Shown one piece after another: positions 14,345 through 23,823 of a DNA stretch of 41,725 nt. A program made the position numbers and the translations under genes. Below the pieces are notes generated by a model. The model saw nothing but the letters and a program-made list of their open reading frames with translations, had not been told where the DNA came from and searched no databases. Source of the DNA: CAYJLC01 sp044426355 (GTDB lineage: Bacteria; Bacillota; Clostridia; Oscillospirales; Butyricicoccaceae); assembly GCA_044426355.1 (NCBI GenBank), contig JAWXUO010000010.1, forward strand, positions 1 through 41,725, given 5' to 3'. Each line of letters opens with the position of its first letter. Positions within the stretch are counted from its first letter, which is position 1.

Positions 14345-15025
14345 ATGGTAATTTCTAATATGTCGCTTGAACAAATAGGAAAACTTACGGTTCAAATGAT
14401 AGAAGCCTCTGGAGTAACACTTCAAATATTTTTTATAACAGCATTATTTTCTGTACCATTAGGTATTTTGGTAGCAGTTGGAAGAATGAGTAAATTTAAA
14501 ATAATTTCGGCTGTTGTTCGTTTCTATCAATTTATAATGAGAGGAACACCACTTATATTGCAACTTATGTTTATATATTTTGCACCAAAATACATAGCTT
14601 TAGAATTTGGAGTAACATTAAGCTACACACGTTTTAGCTCGTGTGTTTTTGCGTGTATAATAAATTATTCGGCATATCTTGGCGAAATTTTTCGTGGAGG
14701 TATCGAATCTATCCCAAAAGGGCAGTATGAAGCAGGAAAAGTTTTAGGCTATAGCAAAGTTCAAACGTTTATATACATAATTTTACCTCAGGTAATAAAA
14801 AGAATATTACCATCTTTGGGGAATGAATTTATGGTACTTATAAAAGATACTGCTTTAGTTTCTGTTGTAGCAGTTACAGAATTATATCAAATAGCAACGA
14901 AAATGGCGTCTACGCATGCGTCTGTACTACCTTATATATTAGCAGGGGTTATGTATCTTATTTTAAATTCTGTTATCGAGCAAATTTTTATAAAGCTTGA
15001 AAAAAGATACAGTTATTATAGTTAG
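14345..15025 (+). CDS. Amino-acid ABC transporter permease
   Basis: 226 residues of the HisM/GlnP family. There are several hydrophobic helices and an ATPase-contact loop reading GGIESIPKGQYEAGKVLGYS, the conserved EAA-type motif, followed by a YIILPQ helix. FYQFIMRGTPLILQLMFIYF near residue 60 is the usual second signature. It would form the membrane channel with the ATPase encoded next door. The ribosome-binding site is AAGGAG. Confidence 0.92.
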   Translation: MVISNMSLEQIGKLTVQMIEASGVTLQIFFITALFSVPLGILVAVGRMSKFKIISAVVRFYQFIMRGTPLILQLMFIYFAPKYIALEFGVTLSYTRFSSCVFACIINYSAYLGEIFRGGIESIPKGQYEAGKVLGYSKVQTFIYIILPQVIKRILPSLGNEFMVLIKDTALVSVVAVTELYQIATKMASTHASVLPYILAGVMYLILNSVIEQIFIKLEKRYSYYS

Positions 15026-15033
15026 GAGAAAAT

Positions 15034-15789
15034 ATGGAACTAATAAAAGCTGTAAATGTTAATAAATCATTTGGGGATAACCATGTTTTGCAAAATATAT
15101 CTATGAGCGTGTCAGAATCGGAAGTAGTGGCTATAATCGGACCGTCAGGTTCTGGAAAATCGACTTTTTTAAGATGCTTAACACAGCTAGAAACAGCAGA
15201 TAGTGGACATATCGAAATATGTGGAGAAGTTTTACTAGAAACAATAGATGGTACTCCAAATTATGCAAAGGGCGAAAAACAACACTTGATACAATTGCAA
15301 ACAGGCTTAGTTTTTCAAAATTTTTGTCTTTTTCCACATATGAGCGTTTTGGAAAATATTGTTCACCCACAAGTTAAAATTTTGAAAACACCTATAGAAG
15401 AAGCAAAAGAAAAAGCATTAGGTTTGCTTCGAAAAATGGATTTGTTAGATAAAGAAAACGCATATCCGTGTCAATTATCGGGTGGGCAACAACAAAGGAT
15501 TGCGATTGCTCGTGCTTTAGCTCTAAATCCGAAAGTTTTGTTTTTTGACGAACCAACATCGGCACTAGACCCACAACTAACAGGCGAGATATTAAAAGTT
15601 ATAAAATCTCTTGCAGAAGAAAAAATGACTATGGTTGTTGTAACGCATGAAATGGCATTTGCAAAAGGTGTTTCGGACACTATTGTTTTTATGCATAGTG
15701 GGAAAATTTTAGAAATAGGTACGCCAGAAGAAGTTTTTGATAATCCAAAAACAGATATTATAAAGGCGTTTTTAAATGTGGAAAATTAA
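15034..15789 (+). CDS. Amino-acid ABC transporter ATP-binding protein (GlnQ-like)
   Basis: 251 residues with every ABC motif: Walker A GPSGSGKST (36-44), Q-loop near LVFQNFCLFPHM, signature LSGGQQQR (148-155), Walker B VLFFDEP (Asp172, Glu173) and switch His in VVTHEMAF. A slightly long insert after the first strand (about ETIDGTPNYAKGEKQH) is usual in this subfamily of polar amino-acid importers. It lies eight bases after the permease in one operon. The ligand is unknown. Confidence 0.93.
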   Translation: MELIKAVNVNKSFGDNHVLQNISMSVSESEVVAIIGPSGSGKSTFLRCLTQLETADSGHIEICGEVLLETIDGTPNYAKGEKQHLIQLQTGLVFQNFCLFPHMSVLENIVHPQVKILKTPIEEAKEKALGLLRKMDLLDKENAYPCQLSGGQQQRIAIARALALNPKVLFFDEPTSALDPQLTGEILKVIKSLAEEKMTMVVVTHEMAFAKGVSDTIVFMHSGKILEIGTPEEVFDNPKTDIIKAFLNVEN

Positions 15790-15839
15790 GTGATTTTCCA
15801 TATTTTTATATATGGCAGGCTAAGTCTAGGAGGACTGTA

Positions 15840-17132
15840 TTGAAACAAAATTATACTGATAAATATATATCACCTGACGATGTCATAAAGAAAATTAAAG
15901 ATAATGATAGGATTTTTTTAGGACATGCAGTAGCAGAGCCTACAACTTTGCTTGAAAAACTAGTAGAAAATCACGAAAATTATAAAAATGTTGAAATAGG
16001 ACATTTGTTTTACTTAGGTAGCGAAGATTATTTGAAATATCCTAAAAGTTTTGTGGATAATTCGCTTTTTTGTGGCTTAGCTCAAAGAAAATATGTAAGC
16101 AAAGGTGTTGTAAATTTCACACCATGCTTTTTTCACGAAGTACCAAAAATGTTTGATGATGAATTTTTGCCACTAGATGTTTTTGCGTTGCAATGTGCAC
16201 CTCCTGATGAAAATGGGTATATAAACCTTGGTGTAACTGCTGATTTTAGTGTTGCTGGAATTAGAAAAGCAAAAATGGTTATTGCAGAACTAAATGTAAA
16301 TATGCCAAGAACTTTTGGCGATGGAAATTGTATTCATATTTCGGAGATAGACTATATATATGATGTGGACAGACCATTGTTTGAAGTGCCACCTCCGAAA
16401 ATTACAGATGTAGAGAAAAAAATAGGGAAATATATCGCAGATTTAATACCTGATGGTGCAACGTTGCAATTAGGTATTGGAGCTATTCCAGATGCTATTT
16501 TGGAATTTTTGAAAGACAAGAAAAACTTAGGTATTCATACAGAATTGCTATCCGAGGGGATTGTAGATTTAGTTAAGCAAGGCGTTATAACTGGCTCTGA
16601 GAAAAATATAAACAAAGGAAAACTGGTATCTGCTTTTATAATGGGTACTAAAAAATTGTATGATTTCATTGATAATAACGAAGATGTGGAGATTTATCGT
16701 GTAGATTATACGAACGACCCCTATGTTATAGCGAAAAATGATAATGTAATCTCAGTTAATGCGTGTATTCAAGTGGATATTATGGGACAAGTTGTGGCAG
16801 ATAATATAGGCTTAAACCAATTTTCTGGAGTTGGTGGACAAGTAGATTTTGTGCGTGGTGCAAATATGTCTAAAGGTGGAAAGGCTATTATTGCAATGCA
16901 CTCTGCGGTGAGCCATGGAAAAGTTTCGAAAATTGTTCCGTTTATAGACCACGGTGGAGCAGTTACGACTTCTCGTTTTGACGTATCATATATAGTAACA
17001 GAATATGGTGTTGCAAGTCTTCGTGGAAAAAACTTAAAACAAAGAGCGAGAGAACTTATAAATATAGCACACCCAAATTTTCGTGAACAACTAGCTGTTG
17101 AGTTTAAATCTAGGTTTTTAGAGGATTATTAA
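15840..17132 (+). CDS. Acetyl-CoA hydrolase/transferase family protein (4-hydroxybutyrate/butyrate CoA-transferase-like)
   Basis: 430 residues starting at TTG, behind a perfect AGGAGG. The family order is clear: FLGHAVAEPTTLLEKL at the N-terminus, the CoA-binding stretch LGIGAIPDAILEFL, LGIHTELLSEG with the catalytic-type Glu, and GVGGQVDFVRGA near the C-terminus. These enzymes exchange CoA between acetyl-CoA and short-chain acids such as 4-hydroxybutyrate or butyrate in clostridial fermentation. Whether this one uses butyrate, 4-hydroxybutyrate or another acid cannot be decided from motifs alone. It follows the transporter operon by 50 bases with no clear terminator. Confidence 0.88.
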   Translation: MKQNYTDKYISPDDVIKKIKDNDRIFLGHAVAEPTTLLEKLVENHENYKNVEIGHLFYLGSEDYLKYPKSFVDNSLFCGLAQRKYVSKGVVNFTPCFFHEVPKMFDDEFLPLDVFALQCAPPDENGYINLGVTADFSVAGIRKAKMVIAELNVNMPRTFGDGNCIHISEIDYIYDVDRPLFEVPPPKITDVEKKIGKYIADLIPDGATLQLGIGAIPDAILEFLKDKKNLGIHTELLSEGIVDLVKQGVITGSEKNINKGKLVSAFIMGTKKLYDFIDNNEDVEIYRVDYTNDPYVIAKNDNVISVNACIQVDIMGQVVADNIGLNQFSGVGGQVDFVRGANMSKGGKAIIAMHSAVSHGKVSKIVPFIDHGGAVTTSRFDVSYIVTEYGVASLRGKNLKQRARELINIAHPNFREQLAVEFKSRFLEDY

Positions 17133-17160
17133 TAAAATACACATATAATAGGTGGTAGAA

Positions 17161-17802
17161 ATGACTTTACGAGAAAAATGTAGCAAACTTCCTAAAGTTT
17201 TAGAAGAATTATATCCTGAAGCAAAATGTTCATTAAATGCATCAAATGACTACGAGCTTTTGTTTGCGACAAGGCTTTCGGCACAGTGTACAGATGCTAG
17301 AGTTAATATAGTAACAAAAGATTTATTTGCAAAGTTTGATACTTTAGAAAAATTTGCAAATGCAAATGTAGCTGATGTAGAAGAATGTATTAAATCTTGT
17401 GGACTATATAAATCAAAGGCGAAAGACCTTGTGAAAAGTGCAAATACTTTAATTAATGAGTTTGACGGAAAAGTGCCTAATAATATGGAGGATTTATTAA
17501 AACTGGCTGGAATTGGCAGAAAAACTGCGAATTTAATACTAGGCGATATATATGGAGAGCCTGCAATCATTGCAGACACACATTGTATAAGAATTTCTAA
17601 CAGACTAGGTTTGGTTACAAATACTACAGACCCTTTGCAAGTTGAAAAAATATTAAAAAAGAATATTGCGAAAAAATATCAAACTAAATTATGCCATAGA
17701 TTTGTGCATTTTGGTAGAGAATATTGTAAAGCACAGTCGCCTAAATGTGCAATATGCCCGATAACTGAATATTGCAAGTATTTTAAAAAAGAAAATAAGT
17801 AA
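17161..17802 (+). CDS. nth: Endonuclease III
   Basis: 213 residues from ATG 17161, best placed behind AGGTGG; an upstream GTG (17152) overlaps that site. The helix-hairpin-helix LAGIGRKTANLIL contains the catalytic lysine, and IIADTHCIRISNRLGL holds the catalytic Asp. The C-terminus has the four-cysteine iron-sulfur loop, CKAQSPKCAICPITEYC. The enzyme removes oxidised pyrimidines from DNA and cuts the strand by beta-elimination (base excision repair). It lies 28 bases after the CoA-transferase gene. Confidence 0.95.
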   Translation: MTLREKCSKLPKVLEELYPEAKCSLNASNDYELLFATRLSAQCTDARVNIVTKDLFAKFDTLEKFANANVADVEECIKSCGLYKSKAKDLVKSANTLINEFDGKVPNNMEDLLKLAGIGRKTANLILGDIYGEPAIIADTHCIRISNRLGLVTNTTDPLQVEKILKKNIAKKYQTKLCHRFVHFGREYCKAQSPKCAICPITEYCKYFKKENK

Positions 17803-17996
17803 AATGGATTTTAAAGGATTATATTGTTTTGTTTGAGAATAAAATGAAAAAAGTTGGGTAAATTATAGTAAAACCTAAGTGGGAAATGGAATGAAACCAT
17901 TTTTATGGAAAGTTTATTAGAAAAACTATGAAAAATGAGTAAAAAACGAAATAGCAAAATGTACAAAAATATACGGTTACATTGTCGAAAGCTTTT
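17803..17996. other. Gene-free leader upstream of the M23 peptidase regulatory region
   Basis: AT-rich, with no ORF having a ribosome-binding site and no clear hairpin. A minus-strand frame covering 17811-18032 has a low-complexity Phe/Leu/Ser-rich translation and is not a gene. I see nothing else here. Confidence 0.5.
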
Positions 17997-18013
17997 TGTA
18001 ACTTTTTTGTAAC
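17997..18013 (+). promoter_or_regulatory. WalR-type box, upstream
   Basis: TGTAAC-TTTTT-TGTAAC fits the WalR (YycF) consensus TGTWAH-N5-TGTWAH exactly. It ends six bases before the -35 box, a position suited to activation. Confidence 0.65.
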
Positions 18014-18019
18014 TAAGTA

Positions 18020-18048
18020 TTGACAAAAACATAAAATAGGTGTATGAT
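18020..18048 (+). promoter_or_regulatory. Promoter of the M23 peptidase gene
   Basis: TTGACA (18020-18025) and TATGAT (18043-18048) are 17 bases apart. The leader from the predicted start to the ATG is about 60 bases and contains a second WalR-type box. Confidence 0.75.
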
Positions 18049-18053
18049 GAATA

Positions 18054-18070
18054 TGTTACTAAGATGTAAC
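18054..18070 (+). promoter_or_regulatory. WalR-type box, downstream
   Basis: TGTTAC-TAAGA-TGTAAC also fits TGTWAH-N5-TGTWAH. It covers the predicted transcription start, a position suited to repression or to fine control together with the upstream box. Confidence 0.6.
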
Positions 18071-18117
18071 TTTAAAAATTAACTTAGAAATGTAAAGCAA
18101 AATAGGAGTAAGTTTAA

Positions 18118-19467
18118 ATGAATAATTTATTAACTGAAATTAATCAGTTTTTTGCTCGCAGAGCGAAAATTTTATGTCCTTGTGTTTTTTTAGGATTAAT
18201 GGTTCCAACATTATCGTTCACATCAGAACTTGTAAAACCTAATATATCTGTTATTATAAACGGCGAATACGTTGGCATGGTAGAAACACAACAAGAATTT
18301 GAAGAACAAATGTATGCTGTAGAAAAAACTACAAGCCAAGTTCTGTCAAAACCATATAAATTAAATATAGAAGTAGAATATGTATGTTCTTACGGAAGTT
18401 ATACAAATGATTTATTAAGCGAAGAGCAAGCTAACTATATATTAGCAGAATATGTAACTGGAATTTCGACTATTGCAGAAATTCGTGTTGATGGACAAGT
18501 TATAGGAACGCTACCATCAGTTGCTGTAGCGAATGAATTACTAGACGAAATCTTACTTGAAGCTGTTGGAATGGACAGTGAAAGTGGAGCGTCTTTCGTT
18601 CAAGATGTTCAGGTTGTAGAAGTAGTTTCTACACAAGTGAAACTTGAAGATGAAGAAACTATAAAAAAATATTTTACTTCAACTTCTGTAGGACCTTCTG
18701 TGCATACAGTATCTGCAAACCAAACATTATCGCAAATAGCTAATTCATATGGTATGAAAACTGATGAAATTATGAACTTAAATCCTGATATAGAACCTAC
18801 AAGAATGAGTATTGGACAAGATATTCTTATCGAAAAGGCACAACCTGCAGTTTCGGTTTCTGTAACGAAAATCGAAACATATACAGAATCTATAGCATAT
18901 GAAACAGAAACAAAATACGATGATTCTATGACAACAACACAGAAAAAAGTTGATGTTCCTGGGGTTTTAGGTGTAGAAGAATTTGTTGCAGAAATAACTT
19001 ATGTAGATGATATACCAGTAGAAAAAATTATTTTATCGCAAACTGTTTTAAGCGAGCCTGAAACAGAAGTGGTAATAGTTGGTACGTTAAAACCTGTTAC
19101 AACAGGTAACTTTATAATGCCAACGACAGGTACATTAACATCGCCATATGGTTATCGTTCGTCTGGTTTCCATGCAGGAATAGATATAGCAGCACCAGTA
19201 GGAACACCTATGTATGCTTCAGATGGTGGTACGGTAACGTATTCTGGCTGGTATGGTGGCTATGGTTATTGCATAATTATCAATCACGGAAATGGCTTTG
19301 AAACACTTTATGGACACGCATCTGCACTGTATGTGTCAGTTGGACAAAAAGTTTCTCAAGGAGATTTGATAGCTGGAATGGGTTCTACAGGGAACAGCAC
19401 AGGAAGTCACTTACACTTTGAAATTCGTGTAAACGGCGTTCATCAAAATCCATATAATTATTTATAA
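18118..19467 (+). CDS. Cell-wall peptidase: M23 domain with LysM and G5 domains
   Basis: 449 residues. A membrane anchor lies near residues 17-35, followed by a long N-terminal region, LysM (196-239, HTVSANQTLSQIANSYGMKT), and a G5-like domain (about 245-322). The C-terminal M23 metallopeptidase has HAGID (His352, Asp356) and HLH (431-433), the zinc ligands. It would cut peptidoglycan cross-links outside the membrane. The domain order matches clostridial M23 hydrolases involved in growth or sporulation. Two WalR-type boxes around its promoter tie it to the cell-wall control system. It is monocistronic, with a strong terminator after the gene. Confidence 0.92.
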   Translation: MNNLLTEINQFFARRAKILCPCVFLGLMVPTLSFTSELVKPNISVIINGEYVGMVETQQEFEEQMYAVEKTTSQVLSKPYKLNIEVEYVCSYGSYTNDLLSEEQANYILAEYVTGISTIAEIRVDGQVIGTLPSVAVANELLDEILLEAVGMDSESGASFVQDVQVVEVVSTQVKLEDEETIKKYFTSTSVGPSVHTVSANQTLSQIANSYGMKTDEIMNLNPDIEPTRMSIGQDILIEKAQPAVSVSVTKIETYTESIAYETETKYDDSMTTTQKKVDVPGVLGVEEFVAEITYVDDIPVEKIILSQTVLSEPETEVVIVGTLKPVTTGNFIMPTTGTLTSPYGYRSSGFHAGIDIAAPVGTPMYASDGGTVTYSGWYGGYGYCIIINHGNGFETLYGHASALYVSVGQKVSQGDLIAGMGSTGNSTGSHLHFEIRVNGVHQNPYNYL

Positions 19468-19471
19468 TATC

Positions 19472-19510
19472 AAAGCACTCTAAAGTTTATCTTTAGGGTG
19501 CTTTTATTTT
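19472..19510 (+). terminator. Terminator of the M23 peptidase gene
   Basis: AAAGCACTCTAAAG pairs with CTTTAGGGTGCTTT around TTTAT, followed by a T-rich tail. Confidence 0.9.
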
Positions 19511-19578
19511 TAATATAGAGGTTGTCATTTTCCTTTAAATTTGTTATAATATAAGGATAGAAAAAATAAAGAGGGGAA

Positions 19579-21612
19579 GTGGAGTTATTGAAGAAAAAAA
19601 GATGGGTAATTTTACCTTGCGATAATTTAGACGATGATATTCAATCAAAAGTTAATATTTCTAAAATAGCTATAAAAGTTTTGGTAGCTCGTGGATATAA
19701 TTCCTCTCATAAAATAAAAGATTTTATAGCGACAAAAGACGCAGATTTAATAGACTGTTTTCTAATGAAAGATATGGAAAAAGCAGTAGGGATTATTAAA
19801 AAATCTATCGAAAACAACGAAAAAATCATGATATACGGCGATTATGATGTAGACGGAGTAACTTCTACGGCACTTCTTACGCATTATCTAAAAAGTTGTG
19901 GTGCAGATGTAGATTTTTATATTCCAGACCGTGCAGTAGAAGGATATGGACTAAACATAATTGCGATAGACAAAATAAGCAAAAAAAATATTGATTTAAT
20001 TATCACGGTAGACTCTGGGATAACGGCGATAGATGAAGTCGAATACTTAAATAAACTTGGAATTAAAGTTATTATAACCGACCACCACTCGTGCAAAGAA
20101 AAAATACCGAATGCACAAGCTATAGTAAACCATAAACAACCAGATTGCGACTATCCGTTTAAAGAACTTGCAGGAGTAGGCGTTGCGTTTAAGCTTGCGT
20201 GTGCTATTAGTGGCGACCCTAAAAAAATGCTGGATTTATATGGAGATATTGTAGCAGTTGGAACGATTGCCGATGTAATGCCTATAATTGGCGAAAATAG
20301 AGCTTTAGTAGCTAAAGGTATCGAAAATTTAAACAAGACTGAAAAAATTGGGCTACACTGCTTGATGAAAGAAGTTGGAATAAAAGATATAACATCTACA
20401 GGGGTTAGTTTTCGCATTGCACCAAGGATTAATGCAGCTGGACGAATGGGACTTGCAACAGATGCTGTAACTTTGCTACTAACGAATGACGAAAGACAAG
20501 CTCGAGAACTTTCTGGGATACTTTGTGAGCAAAACACGAGTAGACAAGAAGAAGAAAAAGATATTTTAGACGGTGTTTTAGAAAAAATAGAAAGCAAAAT
20601 AAATTTAACAAATGAGCGAATGATAATAATTTGGGGGGATAATTGGCACCATGGTGTGGTTGGAATTGTATCTTCTCGAATTATAGATAAATATAATTTG
20701 CCAGTTATCATTTTTTCTATAGAAGATGGTATGGCAAAGGGTTCTGCTCGCAGTATCAAGGGGTTTAATATATTTAATGCACTAATGACGCAAAGCGATA
20801 TTTTAGAAAAATTTGGTGGACACGAACTTGCAGCTGGAATGACTTTGAAAGAAGAAAATTTAGTTACTTTTAAGCAAAATATGCTAAAAATTGCAAACGA
20901 GAGTATTACTGACGAAATGCTAATTCCAGAACTGAAAATAGACTGTAAACTTAGTTTTTTAGACATTAATATAGACTCAGTAAACGGTATTAATGTACTT
21001 GAACCATATGGAATGAAAAATGCACAGCCTGTTTTTTGTACAGAAGATGTGTTAGTGAAAAATATAATACCGATTAGTGCAGGAAAACACCTTAAAATTG
21101 TGTTTGAAAGTGATAGTACAACGCATATAGGAATGCTTTTTTCGACAACAGAAAAAGAATTTTGCTATAATGTAGGCGAAACGGCATGTATAGCGTATTC
21201 TTTAAATATAAATGAATTTAAAGGAACTAAAAGCGTTCAAATGATAATTCGTGATGTTAAACCTAGCATTGAAAACGCTAAAAATGAGAAAAAAAACATT
21301 GAAATTTATAAAAAGTTTTTGCAAAACGAGAAACTTACGATAGAAGAAAAAAATATTTTATTACCGAAAAGACCAGATTTTGTTTGTGTTTTTAAAAGTT
21401 TAAAGGCGAATAAAAAAAGCTTTGATATAACAGAATTTTCGAGAAAACTTGGAATAAATCCAGGAAAATTTTTGGTGTGTTTAGATGTTTTTTTAGAATG
21501 TGGTTTGATAAATTATAGTTCGCACCAAGATATTTATAGCGTAGAGATAAAAGATGTTGATACAAAGGTTTCGCTAGAGGATAGCGAGATAGTTAAAAAG
21601 CTTGAGGGGTAA
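19579..21612 (+). CDS. recJ: Single-stranded-DNA-specific exonuclease RecJ
   Basis: 677 residues. The DHH phosphoesterase core has DYDVDGVTSTALL (Asp88, Asp90, Asp92), DHH (168-170), and GVGVAFKLA, then the DHHA1 part with RINAAGRMG and GWHHGVVGIVSSR-like NWHHGVVGIVSSRI. RecJ degrades single strands 5' to 3' in mismatch repair, base excision and RecF-pathway recombination. The listed start is GTG 19579, only two bases after GAGGGG; the TTG at 19588 has better spacing, so the true N-terminus is uncertain by three residues. It heads a tight operon with relA. Confidence 0.93.
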   Translation: MELLKKKRWVILPCDNLDDDIQSKVNISKIAIKVLVARGYNSSHKIKDFIATKDADLIDCFLMKDMEKAVGIIKKSIENNEKIMIYGDYDVDGVTSTALLTHYLKSCGADVDFYIPDRAVEGYGLNIIAIDKISKKNIDLIITVDSGITAIDEVEYLNKLGIKVIITDHHSCKEKIPNAQAIVNHKQPDCDYPFKELAGVGVAFKLACAISGDPKKMLDLYGDIVAVGTIADVMPIIGENRALVAKGIENLNKTEKIGLHCLMKEVGIKDITSTGVSFRIAPRINAAGRMGLATDAVTLLLTNDERQARELSGILCEQNTSRQEEEKDILDGVLEKIESKINLTNERMIIIWGDNWHHGVVGIVSSRIIDKYNLPVIIFSIEDGMAKGSARSIKGFNIFNALMTQSDILEKFGGHELAAGMTLKEENLVTFKQNMLKIANESITDEMLIPELKIDCKLSFLDINIDSVNGINVLEPYGMKNAQPVFCTEDVLVKNIIPISAGKHLKIVFESDSTTHIGMLFSTTEKEFCYNVGETACIAYSLNINEFKGTKSVQMIIRDVKPSIENAKNEKKNIEIYKKFLQNEKLTIEEKNILLPKRPDFVCVFKSLKANKKSFDITEFSRKLGINPGKFLVCLDVFLECGLINYSSHQDIYSVEIKDVDTKVSLEDSEIVKKLEG

Positions 21613-21617
21613 TTTTT

Positions 21618-23813
21618 ATGGATAATATAGATAACTGGATAGTACAATTTAAAGAAAAATTAAGAACACAGCGAGATGCACAAACATATAATATCGAATT
21701 AATAGAAAAAGCATATAACAAAGCAGTAAATGCACATGAGGGGCAACTTCGCAAAAGTGGCGACCCATATGTTATACACCCATTAGAAGTAGCCGAAATT
21801 ATTTTAGAAATGGGACTTGATACAGAATCTATAGTTGCAGGTTTGTTACATGACTGTATAGAGGATACTGAGTATAATTACGACGAAATAGCGAAAGATT
21901 TTGGCACAACGATAGCAGACCTTGTAAATGGGGTTACACGTCTTGGTATGATAACATATTCTAAAGAGCAAGAACAAATGGAAGACCTTAGAAAAATGTT
22001 TATGGCAATGGCGAAAGATATTCGTGTTATTTTGGTAAAACTTGCAGATAGAACACATAATATGCGTACTATGGAATTTTTGCCAGAGGCAAAACGTCGC
22101 TCAAAATCCTTAGAAACTATGGAAATTTATGCACCGATAGCACATAGACTAGGTATGCAAAAAGTTAAGTGGGAGCTAGAAGATTTATCGCTACAACACC
22201 TAGACCCTATAGGATATAACGAAATAACTGCAGGACTTGACGAGCAAGAAGAAAGCAGATTTGAATTTTTAAACGCAATACAGACATCAATACTTGCAAG
22301 ACTAGAAGAAGCTGGTATATCAAGCGAAATTGGTGGTAGAGTTAAACACGTTTACAGTATTTATCGCAAAATGTATTCGCAACATAAAAATGTAGATGAA
22401 ATTTATGATATATGTGCTATACGTGTAAAAGTTGCGACAGTTGCAGACTGCTACAATGTTTTAGGGCATATGCACGATTTGTATAAACCAATTCCAGGTA
22501 GATTTAAAGACTATATATCTACGCCAAAACCAAATGGCTATCGCTCGCTTCATACAACGGTTATAGGTAGAGCAGGTGTGCCTTTTGAAGTTCAAATTAG
22601 AACGCACGAAATGCATTTTAAAGCAGAATATGGCGTTGCTGCACATTGGAAATACAAAGCAGATATACAAACATCTAGTGGTGAAGATACTTTTAACTGG
22701 ATTAGACAACTACTCGAGGCAGGGCAAGATACAGCAGCAGAAGATTTTATAAAAAACATAAAAGTAGACCTTTTTTCTGATGAAGTGTTCGTTTTTACAC
22801 CAAAAGGTGACGTTATAACTATGCCAGCACTAGCAACACCTATAGATTTTGCGTATGCTATACACTCGGCTGTTGGTAACAGAATGACAGGCTGTAAAGT
22901 AAATAGTAAAATTGCACCTATAGATACAAGGCTTAAAAATGGGGATATTGTAGAGGTTATAACCTCTAAAGAAACTCATGGACCATCAAGGGATTGGCTA
23001 AAAATTGTTCAAACGTCTGAAGCTCGTAATAAAATAAAACAGTGGTTTAAAAAAGAAAAAAGAGAAGAAAATATTGCACAAGGTAAAGATGACCTTGACC
23101 GTGAGCTTCGTGCATCGCTAGTTTACAAAACTTTTATGGATGATGAAGAAATACAAAAAAATGTGTGCGACCATCTTCTTTTTAAAGATTTAAGCGAAAT
23201 GTACTCTTCAATTGGATATGGTGGAATAACGCTAACACGTGTTGTAAATCGTGTTCGTGAAGAAATTACAAAGAAGAAGAAAAGAGATGCAGAACAGCAA
23301 GGAACAGTTGTTGTACCGATAAAAAAATCTCAAAAATCTAACGATGGCGTAATTGTAGACGGAATAGATAGCTGTTTAGTTAAGTTTTCTCGATGTTGCA
23401 CGCCAGTTCCTGGAGATGAAATCGTAGGATTTGTGACACGTGGTTATGGTGTGTCTATACACAGACAAGATTGCATAAACTACGTTAATGGCTCAATAAC
23501 CGAAGAAGATAAAAAACGCTGGGTTGAGGTTAATTGGGACGAAAATGTCATTGAAAACAACCAAAAAGGTAAAAAGTTTAGCACATCTATTCAAATTTCT
23601 GGTAGAAATAGAGATGGTATTTTAAGCGATGTAATATCTGTTTTATCATCATCACGTATAACGATTACAGAGTTTAACGCTCGTGATTTAGCTGATGGAT
23701 ATGTTGTTATGAATGCTGTTATAGAAATTTTTGATATAGAGCATCTTAATTATATTTTTAATAAAATGCGTCAAATAAACGGTGTTGTAACTGTTATAAG
23801 ACAGGCGAGCTAG
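21618..23813 (+). CDS. relA: Bifunctional (p)ppGpp synthetase/hydrolase
   Basis: 731 residues, the full Rel architecture. The HD hydrolase is intact (HDCIED, 78-83). The synthetase is intact (RFKDYISTPKPNGYRSLHTT, with GYRSLH at 307-312, and EVQIRT). A TGS domain follows near 390-450 (VFTPKGDVITMP), then a zinc-finger-like CCTPVPGDEIVGF, and a C-terminal ACT domain. With both active sites kept, it should make and break the stringent-response alarmone, and is probably the main Rel enzyme of the cell. It lies five bases after recJ. Confidence 0.95.
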   Translation: MDNIDNWIVQFKEKLRTQRDAQTYNIELIEKAYNKAVNAHEGQLRKSGDPYVIHPLEVAEIILEMGLDTESIVAGLLHDCIEDTEYNYDEIAKDFGTTIADLVNGVTRLGMITYSKEQEQMEDLRKMFMAMAKDIRVILVKLADRTHNMRTMEFLPEAKRRSKSLETMEIYAPIAHRLGMQKVKWELEDLSLQHLDPIGYNEITAGLDEQEESRFEFLNAIQTSILARLEEAGISSEIGGRVKHVYSIYRKMYSQHKNVDEIYDICAIRVKVATVADCYNVLGHMHDLYKPIPGRFKDYISTPKPNGYRSLHTTVIGRAGVPFEVQIRTHEMHFKAEYGVAAHWKYKADIQTSSGEDTFNWIRQLLEAGQDTAAEDFIKNIKVDLFSDEVFVFTPKGDVITMPALATPIDFAYAIHSAVGNRMTGCKVNSKIAPIDTRLKNGDIVEVITSKETHGPSRDWLKIVQTSEARNKIKQWFKKEKREENIAQGKDDLDRELRASLVYKTFMDDEEIQKNVCDHLLFKDLSEMYSSIGYGGITLTRVVNRVREEITKKKKRDAEQQGTVVVPIKKSQKSNDGVIVDGIDSCLVKFSRCCTPVPGDEIVGFVTRGYGVSIHRQDCINYVNGSITEEDKKRWVEVNWDENVIENNQKGKKFSTSIQISGRNRDGILSDVISVLSSSRITITEFNARDLADGYVVMNAVIEIFDIEHLNYIFNKMRQINGVVTVIRQAS

Positions 23814-23823
23814 GGGATTTTTT

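Noticed and set aside
20151..20966. 271-codon open frame on the minus strand
   Set aside because: It lies wholly inside recJ, has no ribosome-binding site and a low-complexity Ser/Ile/Leu-rich translation; recJ has complete catalytic motifs.
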